A DNA stretch of 64,000 nucleotides from the NCBI GenBank assembly GCA_019096065.1, contig JAGUCH010000004.1, forward strand, positions 7,688,001-7,752,000, in the 5' to 3' direction. Source of the stretch: Paracyclopina nana (Eukaryota > Arthropoda > Copepoda > Cyclopoida > Cyclopettidae). The notes below the pieces were generated by a model that saw only the letters and a list, made by a program, of their open reading frames with translations, had not been told where the DNA came from and searched no databases. This document shows positions 55,537 through 64,000 of this stretch, piece after piece. The stretch's first letter is position 1. The number at the start of each line of letters is the position of its first letter. A program made the position numbers and the translations under genes.

Positions 55537-56719
55537 TTCCTTGGTATTTCCAGTCACTGCCCAAGATTTTTATTGCTGTTGTTGTTTTTGTTGTTGGGCA
55601 TCTTCGCATGCGACGCGCCAGCAAACAAGCAAGCATGCGACAAGAGCAACACAGTGCACTCTGTAGGTCAATCAACCAGCATGTGGAATGTCCAATGCGA
55701 TGAACTTTTGGCCTTTCCGCCCAAAATAACCCTTGATTTCAGCCAATTTTGAGAAAACTCCTTTGTTTACGCTCAGGCCAATCTCACGCGTTTTTCCCTG
55801 CTGCGTTTTCACGCAAAAAAGTAATCGCAAGAAAATTACACGCAAGGACTCACAACAAGCAGAAGGTAACTCGCACGCTAGGGTCATAACTAACTATCAC
55901 ACATGATCTATTCTCTATGGTATCAACTTGAGATTTGCAATGATTTAGTGAATAAGGCCAAATGAAGCTTACTAAGCGAAATGTAGGGATTTTTTTCAAC
56001 GTAAAAAAACGCACAATAAAGGGAAAACTGAAACTATGAGCAACAGTCAGAAACTGCCCTAGCGCAGGCCCCGAGAAGAAAGCGTCGACGCATCTGTGAC
56101 GTCATGGCACAAAGGCAAATTTCAAATGAGCCCGCGAAAAAGCTCGCTGATATAATATGAGGTCATTGAGGTGATGGAAAGTTGGTAATGCTAAAAAAAG
56201 GGAAAGGACAAGAAAAATGTCCAAGTCGTGGGTCAGCAGCTGTTCAAATTGGATGATGCAGCAATTTTCGGAAAACGCAGATAAATCTTTGCAAGGACTG
56301 TCAGGCCACGAAATGCAAAATACTTTTCATCGCCGTTCCCTAACAGGTTTCCCCCATGGGGATCAAGACAATATGGCATTTTCTTTAAACGCATCATCAT
56401 CCATGCAAAACCCTTTGAGGCTGCATTTTCAGTTTGGCTAAATTGGGCGCCGCAGGCGAACTTGGAACTTATTTGGGGGAACAACGGACCAAGTCGTTGC
56501 CGCCATTTTTGCCCAAATTAGACGTGGAGGGAGCGCGCTGAGTATTACTGAATTGGGATCCTGTCAGGACTTGCCGCGTTCTCAGCTCCAATAAATAGCA
56601 CCGCGGGCCGACTCTCAGCTGCAATCTCAACTTTGCACTCAACCTCAAGCGCAGCTTGATTTTACCGCGAAATTGACAATTCTCTGAATCTTGTAATTTT
56701 ACCTTTCGAACCCGTGAAA
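55537..56719. promoter_or_regulatory. Divergent PHF7-like/RRM1 upstream region
   Basis: 1.2 kb. TTTTCGCGGG (E2F/CDE-like, minus strand, 56131-56140) is followed four to five bases on by a TTTGAA (CHR-like) at 56121-56126. A second TTTCGCGG-like site is near 56665. A TATA-like ATAAATA (56591-56597) with a TCAGC initiator-like site about 26 bp downstream could be the RRM1 core promoter. All are by-eye matches. Confidence 0.35.
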
Positions 56720-59700
56720 ATGGTGAAGGAACGCAAGGACCGCATGTTTGTGATGAAGCGGGACAACCGCGAGGAGCCCGTCCACTTTGACAAGATCACG
56801 TCGAGGATCCAGAAGCTCTGCTATGGCTTGGACATGGACTTCATCGACCCTCCCGCCATCACGCTCAAGGTCATCAACGGCCTCTACGCCGGCGTCACCA
56901 CGGTCGAGCTTGACAACTTGGCCGCCGAAATTGCGGCCACGATGACAACCAAGCACCCTGACTATGCCATTTTGGCTGCCAGGTACGTACTTGGACTCCT
57001 TGATACTTGTTTATGTGATGCTCGCATTTCGCGACTTTTCACTCGAGTTGCGTCAACGACTTTTAACGACGTCCAATTTCGCGAGTTTAATTTAATCGCG
57101 CTAAAGAAAATTCGTTTGTTTGTTTTGTTTTTGTTATTTCAACGCCTTTGATGTTGACACGAGAGCAGCAGCCTTTCTACTTCTATTGTCGAAGCCTTAA
57201 TGGTCTTTACGACAAGGCAATTTTTGCCGTTGAGCCGAGAGATTAATGCAGTGAATTTTCCCGCTCGTGCGCGCAACGACGAACAACCCCTCTAATTGAG
57301 AGCTCGTTATAATAAGATCTCGTTGCATTTCTGAAAATGCATTTCAAACTCCTTCCTCCAATTCTTACTATACCACACCAGGATCGTGGTCTCCAATCTG
57401 CACAAGGAGACGAAGAAGGTCTTTTCGGACGTGATTGCCGACCTGTACAACATGACATCGCACGGGAGGCCGACGCCGATGATCTCGGAGAAGTACTATA
57501 ACATCATCCAGAAGAACGCGGATCGGCTCAACTCGGCCATCGTCTACGACCGCGATTTCAGCTACCAATACTTCGGCTTCAAGACGCTCGAGAGGAGCTA
57601 TTTGCTCAAGATCGATGGCAAGGTCGTGGAGCGTCCTCAGCACATGTTGATGCGCGTGGCCGTCGGCATCCACGGGGAGGACATTGACGGAGCCATTGAG
57701 ACGTACAACATGATGTCGGAGAAGCTGTTCACGCACGCCTCGCCCACGTTGTTCAACGCGGCCACGCCCCGGCCGCAGCTCTCATCCTGCTTTCTCCTCA
57801 CCATGAGCGGAGACTCGATCGAGGGCATCTACGACACACTCAAGCAGTGTGCGCTCATCTCCAAATCCGCGGGCGGCATCGGCCTCAACGTCCACTGCAT
57901 TCGGGCCACGGGCTCCTACATTGCCGGCACCAATGGCACCTCCAATGGATTGGTACCCATGCTCCGCGTTTTCAACAACACGGCCAGATATGTGGACCAG
58001 GTAATTAGTCGGTTGTCAGTTGGATTTTCGTTCTCATTGCTTACTTTTTTTTCTAGGGAGGAAATAAGAGGCCCGGAGCCTTTGCCATCTACTTGGAGCC
58101 TTGGCATGCCGACATTTTTTCCTTTCTGGACCTGCGGAAGAACCATGGCAAAGAGGAATCTCGAGCTCGAGATTTGTTCTATGCACTCTGGATTCCTGAC
58201 CTCTTTATGAAGCGTGTCAAGGAGTTTGGAGTGTGGAGCCTCATGTGTCCCAATGAATGTCCAGGTGATGATTTTTTCATTGCTCTTTCATTGTCCTTTT
58301 TGATCTCTTCAAAAGGCCAAAAGGTGGCTTTATGGAGTTAAAGGGTCAAGCCACTTGAAAGGGAAGTTAGTAGCAGAATCCTCCCCATGAAAGATTAACG
58401 AGCTTTCACCGCGCTTGTCAGTCCCATCTGGTTTATACATAGTCATTTTTCAATTCTAGCCGAGCGTCAGCTCCTTCATTTATTTCAGTATCTTCAAGCA
58501 AACATTATTTGTAATATTGCTAATAGCAGAGTTGTAGCTTCGATTAAACATTCAATTTCACTTAATATTTTGATTCATTTCCATACTTAAAGCTAAAAGT
58601 AATAAAAAGAAGAAAGTTGCTTTCTAAGAAGCTTAGAATAAGGGACAAGAGCGTGAACCGATGTAATTATTTTATGTTAATTATTTTTCCTAAAATAGTA
58701 AAGCTAAAATAATGTTCACAAGGCGATTTGACGAGTAAGATGTCTGCCAAAAGCTTTCATGCATTTCACTTTTCCGTGAATTGAAAATAGGTGCTCTATC
58801 AATATTCAGAACCGCACTTGCTAGATTTTTTTAAATTTGCATAGCTGTTCTTTAAACATTTAAGCCGTATTACGGTAACTTTTATGACAGCATGTCAAGT
58901 TTTTACACAAATTGGTTCTTTGTTTATGGTTACGAGTAGTTTTGCTATATTAAAGTAATTTTCGTCTTAAAAGTTCATCAAAAACTGCCGATTAATCCAA
59001 TTTCATTTTGTTACATAAAGCTGACCTAACTTTTAAAATACTTGCACTCTTTTGTGTACACATTGACTTGGCAAAGGACCTAACCCAAACTACTTACAAC
59101 ACCCAAAAATTATATATTTTCTGAAAGCTTATGTTCCAAGGGTTCATTTGGTGATAAAATAAAAATCCTGGCCTATAGCTTCCAATAACATAAAAATTTT
59201 AAAAACGTTTTGCGCAAAAACGGCTCATTTTTGGGGGATAGTTAGCTTCAATGACCCCCACTAAAATTCAAAAATAAGTTACTTCATAGTAAAATGGCTA
59301 GGATGAACAGAAACGGAGATATAGCTATGCTAAAAGTTGATTACTGCCACCTTGATTAATTTTGCTTAATAAGTTTGGCAACAAATGTCTCATTTTGGGT
59401 GCATTTTACAGACTTGCTTATGAAATAAGAAAAGTTAGATCTCGTTTTTTAAGAAGGGGTCACTGCTATTAAAATCTCATAAAATAATAAACTGTAGGTG
59501 CTAGACGTTTTTGAAAATTTTATGTTATGGGAAGCCATAGGCCAGGATTTTTAAATTGATACCAAATGAACCCTAAGAACATAAGCTTTCAGAAAATGTA
59601 TATTTTTGGGGTGTTGTTAAGAGTTTGGGTTAGGACCTTCTTCAAGTCAATGTGTGTAATTTAACACAATTTCATTCAATATTTTATATCAAAATTACGC

Positions 59701-62392
59701 AACTCCATTTAGCGTTTTCTTATGATATTCTATAATATTATGAACGAATTGATGGCTGGTGATCTAATTTGGGAAAGAAAAGCCTCTTTGAGCACATACA
59801 ATGATTATTCTAATTGTGTCACGGAGAGCAGATTTTTCACTTTCTCACTTTTGACCTTTTTTACGCTTAGACCTCCATTTCGCTCTACACTTTACCCAAC
59901 CACTTAAATTCATTTTCAGTTGAGCCTCTTTTTTGGTTAACCAGTTTAGAAGATAGACTTGAATAAGTGAAATGATGTTTTTTATATCAACCTCGCAGGT
60001 TCGGGCTAGAAAAGAATCACTTGGGTTAATTTTACTTCCCCATTTCTCGCAAGGCTAAGCACAAATATTATTTTGCGTCAATAGCCTTAGTGGAACAACA
60101 GTTTTGAGTAGGGATAATTCCTACGCGAGATGGCGCTGGGAGCTCCATCGGGGCAGATTATTTTCGTAATTCAAGGGTTTCAGTGGGTTTTATTGGACTT
60201 TTGAGGCAAACTTGATGATATTTCGACGCATTGAAGGGAGTTTGGCATTTTCAGCTAAGTTTAAACAGAGTTTTAGAGCATTTTTTTTCGGACTGCCCCG
60301 ATGAGCGACTGAAGCGCCACTCTGTGCTAAAATACCGCAACTAAGTTCCACTAAGGCTATTGGAGTGGGCATAATTTAATGTTGTGTTGCAGGTCTATCC
60401 GATTGTTGGGGCGACGAGTTTGAGAAGTTGTACACTCGTTACGAGTCCGAGGGTCGCTTTCGGAAGCAAGTGAAGGCCCAGGACGTTTGGGCGGCCATCA
60501 TCGAGTCCCAAATTGAGACAGGCACTCCTTACATGCTCTACAAGGATGCTTGCAACCGTAAATCCAACCAGCAGAATTTGGGCACCATCAAGTGCTCCAA
60601 TTTGTGCACGGAAATTGTCGAATATTCTGCCCCGGATGAGGTCAGTAAATTTTACTTAAAAGTAGTAGTAATTACCATATATTCAGTCTTCTTCGCCTTC
60701 TGTTACATGCAAATGGCTGGGAAAGATTTTGTCATTAAACGTCCTGACCGCAAATTGAGGCTGGGACATCATAATGAGGAAACGTGATAATTATCTCTTT
60801 GATGAACCAGCTCTTTTCCCCTTTTTCTTGCTGAATTCTTGCGCCAAAGTGGAAAGCTGGCTTGGCTTGCTCTTCACATGAGTTGGTTTTCATCTTTCTC
60901 TCTCGAGGGTCAAACTGTATATATGTACTTTCGATAAGCCATCAAGTCCTCAAAACAGAGTAGAGTATCAAGAGGGGAAAGCCCTTTTTTCCATCCTAAA
61001 AGAAAATATGAGGGGGGAAATGGGTAGCCCAACATATGCTGTCATGTCATGTCGAAAAGCTTTTTGCAAAATATCGAATCTTCAAATTATCCATATGTTG
61101 GCATAATCATATTGATGACTGTTATTGGAAATAGTCGTACTTTTGTAGGTTGGGTTCGGTTGATCCTATTTGGACAATTCACCATCGGTCTAAATGGCTG
61201 GAATGTTGATGAGCTTGCAGATTTACTTTTGCATTGATTGAGCCACGTTGTTTTTTCATCGGAGGCTTCACAATCTTTGTTACATTTTCAGGTGGCCGTG
61301 TGCAACTTGGCATCCATTGCCGTCAACCAATTTGTGAATGTGACAACCAAGACGTACGACTTTGACAGATTGAAGGAGGTGACCAAGGTTGTGACCAAGA
61401 ACCTGAACAAAATCATCGATGTCAACTACTACCCAGTGCAGGAGGCGTGGAACTCAAACATGCGTCACCGCCCCATCGGTATTGGTGTGCAAGGCCTGGC
61501 AGATGCTTTCATCTTGATGAGGTTCCCATTCGAAAGCGACGAAGCTCAACTTTTGAACAAGCAAATCTTCGAGACTATCTACTACGGAGCCATGGAGGCC
61601 AGTTGTGAATTGGCAGAAAAGGATGGACCGTACCAGACCTACGAAGGGTGTCCAGTATCAAAAGGCATCTTCCAATACGACATGTGGGATGTCAAGCCGA
61701 CTGACCTTCACGACTGGGCTGTGTTGAAGGCCAAAGTGGCCAAGCATGGAGTCCGCAATTCCCTGCTTTTAGCCCCAATGCCAACCGCCTCGACCGCTCA
61801 AATCCTGGGCAACAATGAAGGCATTGAGGCGTACACAAGCAACATCTACTCCAGACGAGTCCTCTCAGGTGAATTCCAAGTTGTCAACCAGCATTTGCTG
61901 AGGGACTTGACCGAACGAGACCTGTGGGACGATGAAATGAAAAATAAACTGATTGCTTCCAATGGATCGGTGCAGAACATCGACGAGATCCCTGATGACA
62001 TCAAGGCCTTGTACAAGACTGTCTGGGAGATCAGTCAGAAGACTGTGCTCAAAATGGCAGCCGATCGTGGAGCCTTCATTGACCAGTCGCAGTCTCTGAA
62101 TGTGCACATCGCTGAGCCCAACTTTGCCAAGCTGTCCTCAATGCACTTCTATGGATGGCAGACCGGCCTCAAAACGGGCATGTATTATTTGAGGACAAAG
62201 GCTGCAGCCTCGGCCATTCAATTCACTGTGGACAAGGTGAAGTTGAAGGCCTCGAATGACGTGCCAACCACAAAGGCTCAACCTGAGGCCAAAAAAGAGG
62301 AGGAAGAGCGAAAGAATAAGAAGGAGGAGAATATGGCCGCGCTCATGTGCTCATTGCAAAACAAGGATGACTGTCTCATGTGTGGATCCTAA
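56720..62392 (+). CDS. RRM1: Ribonucleotide reductase large subunit
   Basis: Exons 56720-56982, 57382-58000, 58057-58264, 60393-60640 and 61292-62392 give 812 aa (human 792). The ATP-cone has [19 protein letters not shown] and [14 protein letters not shown]. The barrel has [20 protein letters not shown] followed by the redox Cys in [23 protein letters not shown], and the radical-site loop [17 protein letters not shown] with the catalytic Asn, Cys and Glu. [19 protein letters not shown] closes the phosphate site. The C-terminal CLMCGS holds the reductant Cys pair. It starts [16 protein letters not shown], slightly longer than in mammals. The enzyme makes dNDPs. Intron 3 (2.1 kb) and intron 4 carry repeats. 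Confidence 0.97.
56983..57381. other. RRM1 intron 1
   Basis: 399-bp intron with GT-AG ends. Several TTTCGCG-type words occur near its start, but nothing that I can assign. Confidence 0.5.
59058..59654. mobile_element. Foldback MITE in RRM1 intron 3
   Basis: Arms of about 150 bp (59058-59217 and 59506-59654) are inverted copies with moderate divergence. Shared blocks are ACACATTGACTTG, CCTAACCCAAACT, TTTCTGAAAGCTTATGTT and CCTGGCCTAT. The loop is about 290 bp with no coding content. No target duplication was resolved. Confidence 0.8.
60079..60362. mobile_element. MITE, 284 bp, in RRM1 intron 3
   Basis: Perfect 18-bp terminal inverted repeats CAATAGCCTTAGTGGAAC. A second pair of inverted blocks inside (ATGGCGCT... 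and ATCGGGGCAG) makes the ends partly self-complementary over about 80 bp. No clear target duplication. It ends 30 bp before the exon 4 acceptor. Confidence 0.8.
60641..61291. other. RRM1 intron 4
   Basis: 651-bp intron with no recognised element. The acceptor TTTTCAG precedes exon 5 at 61292. Confidence 0.6.
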
Positions 62393-63346
62393 CCACTTCA
62401 GTATTAAATGTAACCTTTTTCTTACTTTTTCTCCTGTTTTGTTTGTGTGGCTGATTCTGGGATTATTCGATTGGAATTGCAGAAGTATCCAGTATGGTAA
62501 TATTGGCAATTCCATTTTCTGCTACTTCAAACAAAGCCAACTTTCTCACTACCAAACTACTCTGCTTGATTACATAAAACTTTTTATAAGAACTATTTCC
62601 TTTACCACTTCTAGCCAAAATTTGCTAATACATATAGTGTGAAAAAATATCTTTTTATGATGTGGTTGACAATGGAAGCTAAACGTGTATGCAATTCAAG
62701 TTCATGATCCAGTCATGTTTTTATATGATTGCCTTGAAAGATATCTTAAAACTGCTTCTTGATAAGTGCAATTCTCATTGATTCAATTCAGCTTGGTTTC
62801 AGTCCCTTTAAAACTGTGCCAAGGCATTGCAGTTGGTACTGTTGCATTATCATGGCTAGAGCAGTTTTAGAGCTTGGCTGAGGTTGAACGAGGCCAAGAT
62901 TGGGGATGTTTGCTCGTGCAGAGGCTGGAGCGGACATCAGATGCGAATATCTTAAGATATCTTGAATGTGCAGTTGTCAATGTTCAGTGAACATTCAGCA
63001 ACTTGTTTAACTGAATTCTAGATTTTTTATGTAAGGATATGCTTTTCCACCTTGGTACCATACACAGACAAAAAGTTAGTTTGCAGTTGGTACTGCTGCA
63101 TCATCAGAGCTAGAGCAGCATACGAGCTTGGCTGAGGCTGAACGAGGCCATGATAGAGGATGTTGGCAGGTGCAGAGGCAGGAGTGGACATAAGTTGCGA
63201 ATGTTATTGATAGCTTCAATGTGCAGTTGTCGATGTTCAGTGAACATTCAGCAGCTTGTTGTACTTAATCTAGATTTTCTTATTTTTTGGATTCTCAAAG
63301 AAAACGCTTAAGGATAAATAATAGTTTTATTCATTTTATATTAGGT
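62393..63346 (-). pseudogene. RRM1 3' flank and two decayed copies of the neighbouring gene's 3' end
   Basis: Blocks at about 62825-62965 and 63079-63260 repeat 63423-63600 of the minus-strand coding region (shared GCAGTTGGTACTGYTGCATY, GAACGAGGCCA, GGTGCAGAGGC). The starts of the shared block lie at 62829, 63083 and 63427. Both extra copies carry substitutions and indels that break the frame. The farther copy is more diverged. The first 400 bp after the RRM1 stop show nothing else. Confidence 0.8.
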
Positions 63347-64000
63347 TCACACAAGTTTCATACGTTTTTCCACATTGTTACCATACACAATTGGCCCAGC
63401 CGCCCTTTTGACCCCGAAGCTAGCTTGCAGTTGGTACTGCTGCATCATCAGAGCAAGAGCAGCTTCTGAGCTTTGCTGAGGTTGAACGAGGCCAGGATAG
63501 AGGATGTTGGCAGGTGCAGAGGCTGGAGTGGGCATCAGTTGTGAATAATATAGATAGTTTGGATATGCAGTTGTCGCTGGGGGAGGAACATTCAGAAGCT
63601 CGTTGAACTGAAATGGAATTGAGGCCGGTGGAGGCTGTAGTTGATTTGCGACTGTTGGGTTGACTAGCGATGATGAGGATGTCAAGGGACTAGATTTCTG
63701 CAGGGGAGCCTTCAACTTCTGTTCCCTGGCCAACTTGGCCTGGAAGGACTTGTAGAGGAGCTCACTGAGGAGAGGACACTTGTCACTCTTGGGCTTATGC
63801 TGCTGTTTGGCAGCCTCAACTTTGGACATGTTGATGGCTGCCTGGATGAGCTCAGCCTCAGAGCAAGAATTGCCCACACTACCCACCACTGACCTGAGGA
63901 TCTCACTGGCCTTGATGCCCAATGCCATTTGCTTGACAATGGTCTGGACCAGACTGGCAGTCTGGTCTTGTGGGCCTTTGGCCACCTTGCCAGCCAGGAA
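63347..64000 (-). CDS. C-terminal part of an unrecognised protein
   Basis: The frame is open to the window edge and ends at 63347, giving 217 residues. The visible N-terminal part is helical (LVQTIVKQMALGIKASEIL, then a Glu/Lys-rich stretch with CPLLSELLYKSFQAKLAREQ). The rest is Pro/Ser/Gln/Tyr-rich and low in complexity (PPPATTAYPNYLYYSQLMPT, then LALMMQQYQLQ), ending in a basic VEKRMKLV that may be a localisation signal. I cannot name a family. A regulatory or RNA-binding scaffold is possible, but this is a guess. Two decayed copies of its 3' end lie downstream. Confidence 0.75.
   Translation of the reverse strand, partial: FLAGKVAKGPQDQTASLVQTIVKQMALGIKASEILRSVVGSVGNSCSEAELIQAAINMSKVEAAKQQHKPKSDKCPLLSELLYKSFQAKLAREQKLKAPLQKSSPLTSSSSLVNPTVANQLQPPPASIPFQFNELLNVPPPATTAYPNYLYYSQLMPTPASAPANILYPGLVQPQQSSEAALALMMQQYQLQASFGVKRAAGPIVYGNNVEKRMKLV

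Noticed and set aside
61238..61291. Separate gene starting at an ATG before the last RRM1 exon
   Set aside because: The frame simply reads through the intron end; a TTTTCAG acceptor at 61291 and RRM1 homology start at 61292.

Overview
The window is nuclear DNA of an invertebrate animal, most likely an arthropod. It carries 23 spliced or single-exon animal genes, introns with GT-AG ends that are often only 50-60 bp long, a Moody/Tre1-type receptor, an extradenticle/PBX homeobox gene and an AT-rich background full of short inverted-repeat elements. I cannot place it to species. A crustacean or other non-insect arthropod would fit, but that is inference.

Layout: 1-4793, 3' part of a rhodopsin-class GPCR with a MITE upstream and a minisatellite in its last intron. 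4946-8427, RPP30 (minus) and UTP4/cirhin (plus) from a shared promoter, followed by decayed copies of the UTP4 3' end. 9129-15665, a compact minus-strand block: a small orphan membrane protein, an LRR protein, SETD4, Rab10 and MCTS1. 16504-17385, U2A' (plus). 17711-23077, integrin beta (minus), with a large intron holding an inverted-repeat element and a GGCCCC-type minisatellite. 26362-28084 extradenticle (minus) and 29091-31358 GGA (plus). 32549-34507 BRAP (plus) convergent with 34764-37049 SNX29 (minus). 37502-38813, TMED10 and SUMO (plus). 39631-42737, LST8 (plus) with nested elements in intron 1. 43244-45103 DTL/Cdt2 (minus) divergent from 45543-46346 TPI (plus). 47363-49456 LIN54 (minus). 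49650-53370, a repeat block. 53765-55536, a PHF7/G2E3-like gene (minus), divergent from 56720-62392 RRM1 (plus). 63347-64000, C-terminal part of an unrecognised minus-strand gene running off the window.

The genes are housekeeping or developmental and do not form one pathway. Several serve DNA replication and the cell cycle (DTL, LIN54, RRM1, SUMO), ribosome and RNA processing (RPP30, UTP4, U2A', MCTS1) or membrane traffic (Rab10, GGA, TMED10, SNX29). The proteins read cleanly through all inferred splice sites.

Most notable: (i) three different genes (UTP4, the PHF7-like gene, the gene at the right edge) each have decayed tandem copies of their own last coding stretch plus 3' flank lying just downstream; (ii) a 12-bp motif TTTTCCGTCAAA recurs in the promoters of RPP30/UTP4, MCTS1/U2A', BRAP and DTL/TPI (twice); (iii) a family of elements whose inverted ends are built of repeated TACTAAAATACGC-type units sits in the LST8 intron and the 50-52 kb block; (iv) there are several clean MITEs, one with an 8-bp target duplication; (v) the integrin beta tail has no tyrosine; (vi) in four genes the AATAAA signal overlaps or nearly touches the stop codon.
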